Origin: Candidatus Pelagibacter sp. | Lineage (GTDB): Bacteria > Pseudomonadota > Alphaproteobacteria > Pelagibacterales > Pelagibacteraceae | DNA: 22,051 nt | Assembly (NCBI GenBank): GCA_028100865.1 | Contig: JAOHJV010000004.1 | Span: 11,002 to 33,052 of the forward strand | Reading direction: 5' to 3' | In this document: in pieces, positions 1 through 9,302 of the stretch | How the letters are laid out: every line of letters starts with the position of its first letter | How positions within the stretch are numbered: position 1 is the stretch's first letter | Position numbers and translations under genes: made by a program | Notes under the pieces: model-generated | Databases searched by the model: none | What the model was told of the DNA's origin: nothing | The model's input: the letters and a program-made list of their open reading frames with translations, nothing else

Positions 1-216
1 TATTTTACAAATAAAAACTATTTAAACAAACCTGGTTTAATTTCAGGATTATTTTTAATTTTTTATTCTATATTTAGATTCCTTATTGAGTTTTTTAGAG
101 TTCCAGATGAACAAATAGGTTATTTAATTTTGAGTTTAACTATGGGCCAAATAATTAGTTTAGTATTTGCTTCTATTGGAATGGCTATCTTTTACCTTAA
201 AAATGAAAATAAATAA
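1..216 (+). CDS. lgt: Prolipoprotein diacylglyceryl transferase, C-terminal fragment
   Basis: This is the 3' end of a gene cut by the left window edge; 71 codons are visible, read in frame 1 from base 1. The fragment contains [18 protein letters not shown] followed by the LTMGQI segment and a final hydrophobic stretch. This matches the C-terminus of Lgt, the inner-membrane enzyme that moves diacylglycerol from phosphatidylglycerol to the lipobox cysteine of prolipoproteins. The two hydrophobic stretches fit its last membrane helices. The stop codon lies inside the start of the following methyltransferase gene (14 nt overlap), so the two are probably co-transcribed. The N-terminal part, with most catalytic residues, is outside the window. 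The family call is secure, but nothing can be said about whether the gene is intact. Confidence 0.85.
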   Translation, partial: YFTNKNYLNKPGLISGLFLIFYSIFRFLIEFFRVPDEQIGYLILSLTMGQIISLVFASIGMAIFYLKNENK

Positions 217-1255
217 TAGAGATTTACCGTTAGATCAATTTATAGAATTCGCTCTTTACGACAAAGTTAATGGATACTATATGAAAAAAAATCCTTTTGG
301 AAAAGAAGGAGATTTTATTACTGCCCCAAATATTACAAGAGTTTTTTCAGAAATAATAGCAATCTGGATAGTGACCTTTTGGAAAAGTCTAGGATCACCA
401 AAAAAATTTAACCTATTAGAATTTGGAGCTGGAAATGGTGAAATGATGAAGGTTATAATTGAAACATTAAAAAATTTTCCAGAATGTTTTCTTAATTGTG
501 ATTTTCAAATTCATGAAAAAAGTGAACTATTGAAAAAAAAACAACAATTAAGTTTGAAGTCTGAAAAAATAATTTGGATAGAAGATATAAATACTAATAA
601 TTCCTACCCAACTATTTTTTTAGCTAATGAATTTTTTGATGCACTTCCTATAAAGCAGTTTTTTAAAAAAAAAGAAGGTTGGGTTGAAAGATTTGTTAAT
701 TTCAAAGAAGAAGGGAAAGCTGAATTTAAAGAACAGCCTGCTGATATAAGAAAAATTGAGCAAAATTTAAATTTTGCTATTTCAAAAGAACAAGAAATTA
801 TTGAATACTCACCAAGTTCATTTAAATATTTAAAGAATATTTGCAACTTAATAAAAAAAAATAATGGTGGAATATTAATAATTGATTATGGGTATTTAGA
901 TATTAAAATGCGTGAAACTTTGCAGGCTATCAAAAATCACAAATATTCTAATATTTTAGAAAATATTGGAGAAACTGACATAACATACAATATTAACTTC
1001 GATTTATTTAAAAAATTTACTAATCAATTCGATGAATTAAGTTCTATAATTAGTAGCCATAAGAAATTTTTGACAAGTATGGGGATAGTTCAAAGAGCTG
1101 AGATTATAAGTGAAAATCTAACCTTTTCTGAAAAATCAGATTTATTTTATAGAATAAGAAGACTTATTGATGAAAAACAAATGGGTGAACTATTTAAAGT
1201 AATGTTAATAAAAAAGAAAAAAAATAAATTCAACACAGGTTTTGAAATTGATTAG
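203..1255 (+). CDS. MidA/NDUFAF7-family SAM-dependent protein methyltransferase
   Basis: A 350-residue protein of the COG1565 (MidA, human NDUFAF7) family. An upstream in-frame start at 167 exists, but the ATG at 203 is preferred because its product begins directly with the family-like N-terminus and reduces the overlap with lgt to 14 nt. Visible motifs are [18 protein letters not shown] (residues about 33-50), the SAM-binding loop [10 protein letters not shown] (71-80) and [13 protein letters not shown] (141-153), all hallmarks of the family. In mitochondria the homologue methylates an arginine of the NDUFS2 subunit and is needed for complex I assembly; the bacterial role is assumed to be similar but is not shown here. 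The gene lies between lgt and pgeF, overlapping pgeF by another 14 nt, so translation of the three is probably coupled. Confidence 0.85.
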   Translation: MKINNRDLPLDQFIEFALYDKVNGYYMKKNPFGKEGDFITAPNITRVFSEIIAIWIVTFWKSLGSPKKFNLLEFGAGNGEMMKVIIETLKNFPECFLNCDFQIHEKSELLKKKQQLSLKSEKIIWIEDINTNNSYPTIFLANEFFDALPIKQFFKKKEGWVERFVNFKEEGKAEFKEQPADIRKIEQNLNFAISKEQEIIEYSPSSFKYLKNICNLIKKNNGGILIIDYGYLDIKMRETLQAIKNHKYSNILENIGETDITYNINFDLFKKFTNQFDELSSIISSHKKFLTSMGIVQRAEIISENLTFSEKSDLFYRIRRLIDEKQMGELFKVMLIKKKKNKFNTGFEID

Positions 1256-2006
1256 ATCAAAAAAATTAGCAAAAATAAAAAACCTAAAACATTGCTTTTT
1301 TAATAGTGTTGGTGGCCACTCTAAAAATATTTACAAAAGTTTAAACTGTGGTCCAGGCTCAAAAGATAATAAGAAAAATATCAAAAAAAACTTACAAATA
1401 GTTAGAAAAAAAATTAGTAAAAAAGCACAAAATATTTTTTTAGTTCATCAGATTCATAGCAATAAGTTCGTTTTCATTGATAATGCATATGACAATAAAG
1501 ACAAACCTAAGGTTGATGCTATAATTACTAATAAAAAAAATTTTCCTATAGGCGTTCTAACTGCCGATTGTGCTCCAATACTAATTTATGAAGACAAAAT
1601 GAAGATGATAGCTGCAATTCATGCTGGGTGGAAAGGAGCGTTTAAAGGCATTATTGCTAAAGTAATCAAGTTTATGATCAAAAAAGGGTGCAAATTAGAA
1701 AATATTACAGCTGCTATAGGACCATCTATTTCTCAAAAAAATTATGAAGTTAAACATGATTTTAAAAAAAAGTTTATTAAAAAAGATAAAAAAAATTATA
1801 TATTTTTTAAGAATAAAAAAAATAGATTATACTTTGATTTAACTAAGTATGTATATGCATCGCTTAAAACCATTAAGATTAAAAATATAGATATTTTAAG
1901 AATTGATACTTTTGATAAAACAAATAAATTATTTAGTGCAAGAAGAGCTTTAAAATTAAATCATGATGATTATGGTAGAAATATATCAATAATTATGCTT
2001 AATTAG
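1242..2006 (+). CDS. pgeF: PgeF/YfiH laccase-domain protein (peptidoglycan editing factor or purine nucleoside phosphorylase)
   Basis: A 254-residue member of the multicopper-oxidase-like laccase-domain family (YfiH/PgeF, mammalian LACC1/FAMIN). Metal-site residues are all visible: VHQIH (His at about 69 and 72), LTADCAPIL (Cys110) and AAIHAGWKG (His127), followed by [14 protein letters not shown]. Family members have been reported to edit mis-incorporated amino acids in peptidoglycan precursors and to act as purine nucleoside phosphorylases or adenosine deaminases; the sequence does not decide between these. The start is a TTG at 1242, inside the 3' end of the methyltransferase gene; a second in-frame TTG lies at 1248 and no ATG gives a full-length protein, so a non-ATG start is likely. 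The gene lies 7 nt upstream of prs. The protein is very lysine-rich, like its neighbours. Confidence 0.85.
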   Translation: MKLIRSKKLAKIKNLKHCFFNSVGGHSKNIYKSLNCGPGSKDNKKNIKKNLQIVRKKISKKAQNIFLVHQIHSNKFVFIDNAYDNKDKPKVDAIITNKKNFPIGVLTADCAPILIYEDKMKMIAAIHAGWKGAFKGIIAKVIKFMIKKGCKLENITAAIGPSISQKNYEVKHDFKKKFIKKDKKNYIFFKNKKNRLYFDLTKYVYASLKTIKIKNIDILRIDTFDKTNKLFSARRALKLNHDDYGRNISIIMLN

Positions 2007-2013
2007 ACTTTTA

Positions 2014-2946
2014 ATGAAATTATTATCCGGTAACAGCAATAAACCTCTTAGTAAAAATATTGCAAAATATTTAAAATCTAAATTGGTAAATTCTAGCATC
2101 AGAAATTTTTCTGATGGTGAAATTTATGTTGAGATTAATGAAAATATAAGAGGAAACAGTATTTTTATTATGCAGTCAATTTCATCGCCTGCTAATGATA
2201 ATCTAATGGAGCTTTTGCTTTGCATAGATGCTTTAAAAAGGTCATCTGCAAAAAATATTACAGCTGTCATTCCATACTTTGGATATGCAAGACAAGATAG
2301 AAAGGTTGTTCCAAGAACTTCTATTTCAGCAAAACTTGTATCAAATTTAATTACTAAAGCAGGTGCAGATAGAGTGGTAACAGTTGATTTACATGCTGGT
2401 CAAATTCAAGGTTTTTTTGACATTCCTGTTGATAACTTATTTACAACTCCAATTTTTGCAAGACACGCAAAGAAAAAAATAAAAAATAAAAATATTATTT
2501 GTGTTGCACCAGATGTGGGTGGAACTGAAAGAGCTAGAGCTTTAGGAAAACTATTAAATGTAGGACTTGCAATTGTTGATAAGAGAAGACCAAAGCCAGG
2601 TCAATCACAAGTAATGAATTTGATAGGAGATGTTAAAGGAAAAACCTGTGTAATCGTTGATGATATTATTGATTCAGGCGGAACAATAGTAAACGCTGCA
2701 AAAGCGCTTAAAGATAGAGGTGCTAAAGAAGTTTATGTTTACATCACACATGGAGTATTAAGTGGTGAGGCTGTAAAAAAAATTAAAAATTCTGTAATCA
2801 AAAATCTTGTTATTACCGATACAATTGACAACAATGATAAAATTAAGGATGCTAAAAACATTGAGGTTCTGCCAATTTCTGGCTTAATGGGAGAAGCAAT
2901 TAAAAGAATATCTAATTCAACATCTGTATCAGATTTATTTAAATAA
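2014..2946 (+). CDS. prs: Ribose-phosphate pyrophosphokinase (PRPP synthetase)
   Basis: A full-length 310-residue class I PRPP synthetase that transfers pyrophosphate from ATP to ribose 5-phosphate, giving PRPP for nucleotide, histidine and tryptophan synthesis. Visible motifs are the N-terminal [10 protein letters not shown] substrate region (about 32-41), [10 protein letters not shown] with its ATP-binding arginines (88-97), the PRPP-synthetase signature around [18 protein letters not shown] (125-142) and the PRPP-binding loop [13 protein letters not shown] (213-225). The ATG start is 7 nt after pgeF and lacks a recognisable Shine-Dalgarno sequence. Length and motifs are normal for the family. 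Confidence 0.97.
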   Translation: MKLLSGNSNKPLSKNIAKYLKSKLVNSSIRNFSDGEIYVEINENIRGNSIFIMQSISSPANDNLMELLLCIDALKRSSAKNITAVIPYFGYARQDRKVVPRTSISAKLVSNLITKAGADRVVTVDLHAGQIQGFFDIPVDNLFTTPIFARHAKKKIKNKNIICVAPDVGGTERARALGKLLNVGLAIVDKRRPKPGQSQVMNLIGDVKGKTCVIVDDIIDSGGTIVNAAKALKDRGAKEVYVYITHGVLSGEAVKKIKNSVIKNLVITDTIDNNDKIKDAKNIEVLPISGLMGEAIKRISNSTSVSDLFK

Positions 2947-2991
2947 TTACCTTGAGTTATTAAAGAACTTGGGCTAAAAACCCATGATTTT

Positions 2992-3693
2992 ATGATTTCA
3001 TTAGATGCAAACATTAGAAATACAAAAACTAAGGGTGAACTTAGTGCACTTAGAAATAATGGTAGTGTGCCAGCTGTAATTTATGGTGGTGAAGCACAAA
3101 ATGAAACTGTTTCAATTTCAAAAAAACTATTAAAGTCTCTAATTGATAAAGAAAATTTTCTTTCCAATATAGTTACTTTAAATGTTGATGGAAAACCTCA
3201 AAACGTTCTTCCAAGAGAAATTAAATATCACATCATTTCAGATGAACCTATTCATGTAGACTTTTTAAGAGTGGTTCCTGGTGTAAAAATAAGAATTGAA
3301 GTACCTGTTCAATTTATTAACCATGAAAAATCTCCAGGCTTGAAGAGAGGTGGAGTTTTGAACATCGTTAGAAGAAAAGTAGAATTAAGATGCCCAAGTG
3401 AAAAAATTCCTGAAAACTTAGTAATTGACCTTGATGGCGTTGAGATTGGTGAAAGTTTCAAAATATCATCTATTAATTTAGAAACAGATGTAACCCCAAC
3501 AATTAAAGGAAGAGACTTTGTTATAGCAACATTGGCCGCACCTACTGTAATGAAGGAACCTGAAAAACCAGCTGAAGCAGAAGCTGCAGAAGGAGAAGCT
3601 GGAGCAGAAGCAGCAGCAGAAGGTGATAAACCAGCAGCTGAAGGTGAAAAAAAAGAGGGTGACGATAAAAAAGCAGCTGAAGAAAATAAATAA
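2992..3693 (+). CDS. rplY: 50S ribosomal protein L25, long (CTC/TL5) form
   Basis: A 233-residue L25 protein of the long two-domain type. The N-terminal domain (about 1-90) carries the 5S rRNA-binding fold, with RNNGSVPAVIYGG near the start and HVDFLRV near its end. The C-terminal TL5-like beta domain runs from about 95 to 185 (VPVQFINHEKSPGLKRGGVL, LDGVEIGESFKI). It is followed by about 45 residues of low complexity, made almost only of Ala, Glu, Gly, Lys, Asp and Pro. Such acidic Ala/Glu tails are common in alphaproteobacterial L25. The prs-rplY-pth order is the usual one. The 45-bp gap after prs contains two small potential hairpins, so a separate leader is possible. Translation starts at ATG 2992; an ATG at 2984 is in another frame and stops at once. 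Confidence 0.95.
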   Translation: MISLDANIRNTKTKGELSALRNNGSVPAVIYGGEAQNETVSISKKLLKSLIDKENFLSNIVTLNVDGKPQNVLPREIKYHIISDEPIHVDFLRVVPGVKIRIEVPVQFINHEKSPGLKRGGVLNIVRRKVELRCPSEKIPENLVIDLDGVEIGESFKISSINLETDVTPTIKGRDFVIATLAAPTVMKEPEKPAEAEAAEGEAGAEAAAEGDKPAAEGEKKEGDDKKAAEENK

Positions 3694-3729
3694 ACTGTCA
3701 AAGTTAAATTTTACTATCCATTAAAAAAT

Positions 3730-4293
3730 ATGCTTTTATTCGTAGGCTTAGGTAATCCAAAACCAGACAGTGAAAATAATAGACACAATGTTGGGTTTAA
3801 AATTATCGATTCTATTAATAAAAAATTTGGTTTATCTAAACAAAAACCCAAATTTAAAGGACTACTCACAACTGGAAATGTTGGTGATCAAAAAGTCTAT
3901 GCAATCAAACCTTTAACATTTATGAATAATTCAGGAATTTGTATAAGAGAGCTTATTGAATATTTTAAAATAGATCCAGAAGATGTAATTGTTTTTCATG
4001 ATGATTTAGATGTTGAATTTGGGAAGATTAAAGCAAAATTTGGTGGATCAAGTGCAGGACATAATGGGATTGCATCTATTGATAAATTTATAGGCAAAGA
4101 TTACTCAAGAGTAAGAATTGGAATAGGTAAACCAAAAGAAAACATAGAAGTTGGTGATTTCGTTCTTCAAAATTTTGAAGAAGAAGAGTTAGCTGGTATT
4201 GAAAAAATCTCAAATCATATTAACGAATCGATTTCTATATTGGTTGAAAAAAAATTAGATCTATTTTCTAGTACAGTAAATAACAACAAATAA
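3730..4293 (+). CDS. pth: Peptidyl-tRNA hydrolase
   Basis: A 187-residue Pth that releases peptides from tRNAs that have dropped off the ribosome. The family motifs are present: FVGLGNP (Asn9), NRHNVGF with the catalytic His19, PLTFMNNSG (Met65, Asn66), FHDDLDVEFG with the catalytic Asp near 92, and GGSSAGHNGI (Asn112). The gene lies 36 nt downstream of rplY. Its TAA stop shares one base with the ATG of ychF (TAATG), which implies translational coupling; pth-ychF adjacency is widespread in bacteria. No Shine-Dalgarno sequence is visible upstream of the ATG. Confidence 0.97.
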   Translation: MLLFVGLGNPKPDSENNRHNVGFKIIDSINKKFGLSKQKPKFKGLLTTGNVGDQKVYAIKPLTFMNNSGICIRELIEYFKIDPEDVIVFHDDLDVEFGKIKAKFGGSSAGHNGIASIDKFIGKDYSRVRIGIGKPKENIEVGDFVLQNFEEEELAGIEKISNHINESISILVEKKLDLFSSTVNNNK

Positions 4294-5366
4294 TGAGTTT
4301 TAAATGTGGAATTGTTGGTTTACCCAATGTTGGTAAATCTACTCTATTCAATGCATTAACAAACTCAAGTAAAGCTCAAGCAGCTAATTTTCCTTTTTGC
4401 ACGATTGACCCAAATGTTGGCGTTGTTCCAGTTCCAGATGAAAGATTAAACAACCTATCTAAAGTTTCAAAATCAAAAAAAATCATAAATACCACAATTT
4501 CATTTGTGGATATTGCTGGACTAGTAAAAGGCGCTTCTAAAGGTGAGGGTTTAGGTAATAAGTTTTTATCACATATTAGAGAAGTGGATGCAATTATTCA
4601 CATGATTAGATGTTTTGATTCTGACGATATTCAAAATGTTAATCCAACAGTAGATCCCATCAGAGATTTAGAAATTATTGAAACTGAAATGATGTTAGCT
4701 GACTTAGAGTCAATTCAAAAAAGGATGGAAAAAAGTAATAAAAAAAATATTGATGAGGAACAATTAAAAATATTAGAAGTTGCATTAGATTGTATCAATA
4801 ATGATAAAGATATCTCAATTCTAAAATCTCAATTTGAAAGTAAGCAGCTCAATCAAAGTGGTTTATTGTCAATAAAACCTAAAATATTTGTATGTAATGT
4901 AGATGAACAAAGTGTTCAGCAAGGTAATGGGTATACAAAAAAATTTATAGAAAAATTTGGTGAAGAAAACACTCTTATTGTATCAGCTGATATAGAAAAT
5001 CAAATCAATGAGCTGGAGTCTTCAGAGAGGAAAAACTACATGGAAATGATAGGCTTAAAAGAAACTGGACTGAGTATGCTGATTCAAAAAGGTTATAAGA
5101 TTTTGGAGCTAGAAACCTATTTTACATCTGGTCCAGAAGAAACAAGAGCATGGACAATCCAAAAAAATTGTACAGCTCCTAAGGCAGCTGGTGAAATTCA
5201 TACAGACTTTGAAAAAGGTTTTATAAGAGCAGAAACAGTTTCTTATGAAGATTTTGTGGGAAATGATGGATGGGTCAATTCAAAGACTAATGGAAAAATG
5301 AGACTAGAAGGTAAGGATTATATAGTCAAAGATGGCGATGTATTAAACTTCAGATTCAACACGTGA
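4293..5366 (+). CDS. ychF: Redox/ribosome-associated P-loop ATPase/GTPase YchF (Obg family)
   Basis: A 357-residue YchF/OLA1 protein of usual length. It shows the P-loop GLPNVGKST (9-17), the switch region FVDIAGLVKGASKGEGLG (71-88), and NVDE (202-205) in place of the canonical NKxD, a change that is typical of YchF and linked to its preference for ATP. A C-terminal TGS domain covers roughly residues 275-357. YchF interacts with ribosomes and is implicated in translation and stress responses. It is the last gene of the plus-strand run and overlaps the pth stop by one base. Its final 24 bp are antisense to the end of petC. Confidence 0.97.
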   Translation: MSFKCGIVGLPNVGKSTLFNALTNSSKAQAANFPFCTIDPNVGVVPVPDERLNNLSKVSKSKKIINTTISFVDIAGLVKGASKGEGLGNKFLSHIREVDAIIHMIRCFDSDDIQNVNPTVDPIRDLEIIETEMMLADLESIQKRMEKSNKKNIDEEQLKILEVALDCINNDKDISILKSQFESKQLNQSGLLSIKPKIFVCNVDEQSVQQGNGYTKKFIEKFGEENTLIVSADIENQINELESSERKNYMEMIGLKETGLSMLIQKGYKILELETYFTSGPEETRAWTIQKNCTAPKAAGEIHTDFEKGFIRAETVSYEDFVGNDGWVNSKTNGKMRLEGKDYIVKDGDVLNFRFNT

Positions 5367-6122
5367 CCATATTTTTTTCATACTAAAATAAACTAAGATA
5401 GTTAAAATAATCAAATAAACAATTGCTTTAAAACCCATTTGGTGCCTAGACTCTAAATGTGGTTCTGCTGCCCACATTAAAAATGTTGTTACATCTTTTG
5501 ACATTTGTTCAACTGTTGCTTTTGTTCCATCACCATATTCAACTATATCTTCTGAAAGTGGAGCAGACATTCTAATTTTATTTCCATACATATATTTGTT
5601 GTAATGAACACCTTCATCTAAAGTCATTCCAGCTGGTGCATCTTCGTAACCTTGAAGCAAAGAATAAATATAATCTACTCCACCACCTCTAGCTTTAACA
5701 AGAACTGACATGTCGGGTGGATATGCTCCACCATTTGCTGCTTGGGCTGCTTTGACATTTTCGTATGGCATTACAAATTTATCAGACAATTTTGCTGGTC
5801 TTTCAAACATTTCACCATCTGCATTTGGTCCATCTATTACTTCAAATGAGGCTGCTATAGCTTTGACTTCAGCTTCTGAAAATTCTGGTCCTCCCTTTTC
5901 TCCTAAGTTTCTATAGCTTAGATATTTCATTGAGTGACAAGACGCGCATACTTCTGTGTAAACTTGATAACCCCTTTGAAGTGAACCTCTATCAAATTTA
6001 CCAAAAAGTCCCTTGAAACTCCAATCAGTTTTTAAATAATCAACTTTTTCAGCTGATTGTGATTGAGTAACTGTAAAAAAAAATAAGACTAGAATTGAAA
6101 ATAATTTAATTAAGTTTCTCAC
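5343..6122 (-). CDS. petC: Cytochrome c1 subunit of the bc1 complex
   Basis: A 259-residue cytochrome c1 of ubiquinol:cytochrome c oxidoreductase. A Sec signal peptide (MRNLIKLFSILVLFFFTVTQ, cleavage probably after QSA near residue 24) leads to the haem c attachment site CASCH (59-63). The likely axial methionine lies in KIRMSAPL (Met185), the PPD motif is at about 135-137, and a C-terminal membrane anchor covers about 230-248. The start is a GTG at 6122-6120, one base after the petB stop; no other start would keep the signal peptide. It is the last gene of petABC. Its 3' end is antisense to the last 24 bp of ychF, so no conventional intergenic terminator separates the two operons. Confidence 0.97.
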   Translation of the reverse strand: MRNLIKLFSILVLFFFTVTQSQSAEKVDYLKTDWSFKGLFGKFDRGSLQRGYQVYTEVCASCHSMKYLSYRNLGEKGGPEFSEAEVKAIAASFEVIDGPNADGEMFERPAKLSDKFVMPYENVKAAQAANGGAYPPDMSVLVKARGGGVDYIYSLLQGYEDAPAGMTLDEGVHYNKYMYGNKIRMSAPLSEDIVEYGDGTKATVEQMSKDVTTFLMWAAEPHLESRHQMGFKAIVYLIILTILVYFSMKKIWSRVESEV

Positions 6123-6123
6123 T

Positions 6124-7386
6124 TTATTTTTCTATACTTTCTTTATTTTTAGCCATTGCTAAATTTGCAGAGCCCCCAAGAACAGGTTCGGTTATACTCA
6201 ATGGAATTGGCAATGTTTTTTCTTTAAATCCTAATACAGGTAAAATTACTAAAAAATGAAGAAAATAATATCCTGTAGCTACTCTTGCAATCAACAGGTA
6301 AAGCCCTTCAGCTGGCATAGCTCCCATGTATCCTAAAATTAGAACATCAGCCACAAGTATCCAGTAGAACTGTTTGTATAAAGGTCTAAATACTGCAGAT
6401 CTAATTTTTGAAGTATCTAACCATGGTAGTACAGCTAAAATCAAAATAGCTGAAAGCATTGCTACAACTCCAAGCAACTTATCAGGCACAGATCTTAAAA
6501 TCGCATAAAAAGGTAAAAGATACCATTCAGGAACAATGTGAGCTGGGGTTACCATTGGATTGGCTTCGATATAATTATCAGCATGACCTAATATATTAGG
6601 TGAATAAAAAACAAAAAAGGCAAAAACGATCATAAACATCAATAATGCAAATCCATCTTTAATAACTATGTATGGATGGAACGGCACTGTATCTTTTGAA
6701 GGTTTCTTTATATCAATTCCAACTGGATTGTTATTTCCAGGAACATGAAGAGCCCAAATATGTAAAACTACTAATCCTAAAATTAAGAAAGGAATTAAAT
6801 AATGGAGTGTAAAAAATCTAGTTAAAGTAGGATTGTCTACAGAATAACCACCCCATAACCAAGTAACAATTCCCTCACCTACTAATGGGATTGCACTAAA
6901 TAAATTTGTGATAACTGTCGCTCCCCAGAAACTCATTTGTCCCCATGGTAATACGTATCCCATAAATGCAGCAGCCATCATTAATAGATAAATAATTATT
7001 CCAATTATCCAAATAATTTCTCTTGGAGATTTGTAAGATCCATAAAATAAAGATCTAAATATATGAATATAAACTGCTAGAAAAAACATTGATGCACCAT
7101 TTGCATGAATGTATCTTATTAACCAACCATAGTTAACATCTCTCATTATATGCTCAACACTTTCAAAAGCCATATCAGCATGAGCTATGTAGTGCATGGC
7201 AAGTGTTAAACCAGTTACAATCTGAGTTATTAAACAAAAAGTTAAAATCCCACCAAACGTCCACCAGTAGTTCAAATTTTTTGGGGTAGGATAATCTGTT
7301 AAATGATTTGCTAAAGTTAAAAGCGGAAGTCTATCATTAAACCATTTTCCAACTTTTGATGTAGGTGTATATTCGTGATCACTCAT
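6124..7386 (-). CDS. petB: Cytochrome b subunit of the bc1 complex
   Basis: A 420-residue integral membrane cytochrome b carrying both b haems and the Qo and Qi quinol sites of complex III. The four haem-ligand histidines have the expected 14-residue spacing: His94 and His108 ([12 protein letters not shown]...YIHIF) and His195 and His209 (LHYLIPF...LHIW). The Qo-site PEWY motif is at 286-289 and the [17 protein letters not shown] segment near 143-159. It has the long bacterial form (N-terminal haem-binding half plus C-terminal half in one chain) with about eight transmembrane helices. It starts with ATG 8 nt after petA and ends one base before the GTG of petC, consistent with a single petABC transcript. 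Confidence 0.98.
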   Translation of the reverse strand: MSDHEYTPTSKVGKWFNDRLPLLTLANHLTDYPTPKNLNYWWTFGGILTFCLITQIVTGLTLAMHYIAHADMAFESVEHIMRDVNYGWLIRYIHANGASMFFLAVYIHIFRSLFYGSYKSPREIIWIIGIIIYLLMMAAAFMGYVLPWGQMSFWGATVITNLFSAIPLVGEGIVTWLWGGYSVDNPTLTRFFTLHYLIPFLILGLVVLHIWALHVPGNNNPVGIDIKKPSKDTVPFHPYIVIKDGFALLMFMIVFAFFVFYSPNILGHADNYIEANPMVTPAHIVPEWYLLPFYAILRSVPDKLLGVVAMLSAILILAVLPWLDTSKIRSAVFRPLYKQFYWILVADVLILGYMGAMPAEGLYLLIARVATGYYFLHFLVILPVLGFKEKTLPIPLSITEPVLGGSANLAMAKNKESIEK

Positions 7387-7394
7387 AATATTGA

Positions 7395-7904
7395 TTATCC
7401 AATTTTAATTGTATTAGCATTAACAAATTCGTATTTTGGAACTTCCATGTTCAAAGGTGCAGGGCCTTTTCTAATTCTACCTGATGTATCATAATGTGAA
7501 CCATGGCATGGGCAAAACCAACCATCGTAATCACCTTTATCGTTTAATGGTACACAGCCCAAATGGGTACAAACACCAAGCATTACTAACCATTCAGGAT
7601 CTTTAGCTCTATCCTCATCTTTTTCTGGATGTTTTAGATCTTCCATTTTGACAGATTTTGCTTCTGAAATTTCTTCATTAGTTCTTCTTCTGATAAAAAC
7701 TGGTTTTCCTCTCCAAAGTACAGTTATAGTGTTTCCAGGTTTAACTGAACTTACATCAACTTCTGTACTGGCTAATGCTTTCACTGAAGCATCAGGATTC
7801 ATTTGGTCAACTAATGGCCAAACAACTGCAGCTACGCCTACTGCTCCTACGGCATATGAGGCAGTAAATAAAAAATCTCTTCTTTCTGGTTTTTTATCTG
7901 ACAT
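7395..7904 (-). CDS. petA: Rieske iron-sulfur subunit of the bc1 complex
   Basis: A 169-residue Rieske protein. The N-terminus has a twin-arginine-like stretch ([10 protein letters not shown]) followed by a hydrophobic segment to about residue 32, serving as uncleaved Tat signal and membrane anchor. The [2Fe-2S] ligands sit in CTHLGC (112-117) and CPCHGSHYD (131-139). It transfers electrons from ubiquinol at the Qo site to cytochrome c1. It is the first gene of petABC, so the operon promoter should lie in the 93-bp gap it shares with the divergent trmL. Length and motifs are normal. Confidence 0.98.
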   Translation of the reverse strand: MSDKKPERRDFLFTASYAVGAVGVAAVVWPLVDQMNPDASVKALASTEVDVSSVKPGNTITVLWRGKPVFIRRRTNEEISEAKSVKMEDLKHPEKDEDRAKDPEWLVMLGVCTHLGCVPLNDKGDYDGWFCPCHGSHYDTSGRIRKGPAPLNMEVPKYEFVNANTIKIG

Positions 7905-7997
7905 CTGATTTAGTTGTTTATATTGTCTATTATTGATTTAAAAATACTTAATATACGAATTCATATAATATAAAATAATATTTTTACTACTGAAAGA
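7905..7997. promoter_or_regulatory. Divergent intergenic promoter region between petA and trmL
   Basis: This 93-bp A+T-rich gap is the only non-coding DNA between two divergent operons, so both promoters should be here or partly inside the genes. For trmL, TATAAT at 7964-7969 is a perfect -10 match but no good -35 lies 16-18 bp upstream. For petA, TATAAA on the minus strand (7922-7917), 12 nt before the ATG, is a possible -10, again without a clear -35. The trmL start is preceded by GAAAG, a weak Shine-Dalgarno-like sequence. The region's role is inferred from gene orientation; exact boxes are uncertain. Confidence 0.45.
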
Positions 7998-8471
7998 ATG
8001 ACACAGAATTCAACAATTCTAAGACCCAAAATTGCACTATATGAGCCAGATATTCCTCAAAATACAGCAGCAATAATTAGAACATGTGCTTGTTTAGGAG
8101 CCAAACTTGAAATTATCGAGCCATGTGGTTTTCATATAAGTGATAAAAGGTTTAAAAGAGTGGTAATGGACTACATGGATTTAGATAAAATTGCGATACA
8201 TCAAAGTGCAGAAAAATTTTTTGAAGCAAAAAAGAATCATAGAGTAATACTAATGACAACAAAAGCATCTATATCGTACTTAAAGTTTAAATTTCAAAAA
8301 AATGATACAATATTATTTGGTCGAGAAAGTGCCGGAGTACCAGAAAGCATACATCAATCAATTGCTGATCGCTTAAAAATACCAATGAACGAAAATGCTA
8401 GATCTTTAAATATTGCATCTTCAGTTGCAATTGTTTTGGCAGAAAGCTTAAGACAAACTAAATTATTATAA
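7998..8471 (+). CDS. trmL: tRNA (cytidine(34)-2'-O)-methyltransferase, SPOUT class
   Basis: A 157-residue SpoU/TrmH-superfamily enzyme of TrmL (YibK) type, which methylates the wobble-position ribose in certain leucine tRNAs. Visible motifs are YEPDIPQNTAAIIRTC (about 15-30), which contains the conserved Asn and Arg, FGRESAGVPE (about 108-117, motif 2), and the trefoil-knot SAM site MNENARSLNIASSVAIV (about 132-148). The short length without an added N-terminal domain is typical of TrmL rather than RlmB or TrmH. It is the first gene of the trmL-hemF-greA run; the stop is followed within one base by the hemF ATG. Confidence 0.93.
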   Translation: MTQNSTILRPKIALYEPDIPQNTAAIIRTCACLGAKLEIIEPCGFHISDKRFKRVVMDYMDLDKIAIHQSAEKFFEAKKNHRVILMTTKASISYLKFKFQKNDTILFGRESAGVPESIHQSIADRLKIPMNENARSLNIASSVAIVLAESLRQTKLL

Positions 8472-8472
8472 A

Positions 8473-9300
8473 ATGGATATTGAAATTAAAAAAGACTTAG
8501 CAAGTAATTGGTTTAAGCTACTTCATAATGCAATCTGTGATGATATTAGCAGAATAGAAAAAAATAAAATAAAATTTAAATCAACCTCATGGCAAAGAAG
8601 TAAAAAAAAAGATGAGGGAGGTGGTGAATATAGGATTATTACAAATGGAAAAGTTTTTGAAAAAGTAGGAGTAAACTTTTCAAAAGTTTATGGAAAATTT
8701 CCAAAACAATTTCAAAAAAATATTCCTGGAGCTAGTAATGATCCAAGATTTTGGGCTTCTGGGATTTCAATAGTAATGCATATGCAGAATCCTCACATTC
8801 CAGCAATGCATTTTAATACTAGATATATTTGTACAACTCAAAATTGGTTTGGTGGTGGGATGGATGTAACACCTTCAATTAGAGATAAAAAAGAAGAAAG
8901 CAATTTTCATCTATCATTAAAAAAAATGTGTGATCGTCATAATAAGACTTATTATAAAAAATATAAAGAATGGTGTGATAAATATTTCTATCTACCACAT
9001 AGAAATGAAGCAAGAGGTATTGGTGGAATTTTTTTTGATTACAAGAAAGATAATTTTGAAAGAGACTTCAAGTTTGTAAGAGATGTTGGGGTAACATTTC
9101 AAATAATATTCAATAATATTATTGAAAAAAAGATTAACAAAAAATGGACTTTAAAAGATAAAGAGATGCAGTATATTAAAAGAGGAAGATACGCTGAATT
9201 TAATTTATTATATGATAGGGGTACAAAATTTGGCTTACAAACAGGTGGAAACGTAGAAGGTATATTAATGTCATTACCACCAATAGCTAAGTGGAAATAA
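8473..9300 (+). CDS. hemF: Oxygen-dependent coproporphyrinogen III oxidase
   Basis: A 275-residue aerobic coproporphyrinogen III oxidase that decarboxylates two propionates to give protoporphyrinogen IX in haem synthesis. Family motifs visible are [11 protein letters not shown] (about 93-103), [14 protein letters not shown] (106-119), [10 protein letters not shown] (125-134), [17 protein letters not shown] (173-189) and, near the C-terminus, [19 protein letters not shown]. The size is close to the roughly 300 residues usual for HemF. It starts one base after trmL and ends two bases before greA. The requirement for O2 fits an obligate aerobe. Confidence 0.97.
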   Translation: MDIEIKKDLASNWFKLLHNAICDDISRIEKNKIKFKSTSWQRSKKKDEGGGEYRIITNGKVFEKVGVNFSKVYGKFPKQFQKNIPGASNDPRFWASGISIVMHMQNPHIPAMHFNTRYICTTQNWFGGGMDVTPSIRDKKEESNFHLSLKKMCDRHNKTYYKKYKEWCDKYFYLPHRNEARGIGGIFFDYKKDNFERDFKFVRDVGVTFQIIFNNIIEKKINKKWTLKDKEMQYIKRGRYAEFNLLYDRGTKFGLQTGGNVEGILMSLPPIAKWK

Positions 9301-9302
9301 AA

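Noticed and set aside
3309..3701. 130-codon open frame opposite rplY, rich in Ser/Ala
   Set aside because: It is the antisense shadow of the Ala/Glu repeat tail and L25 coding sequence, with no family features.
5710..5916. Plus-strand open frame inside petC
   Set aside because: It is antisense to a well-supported cytochrome c1 gene and shows no recognisable motif.
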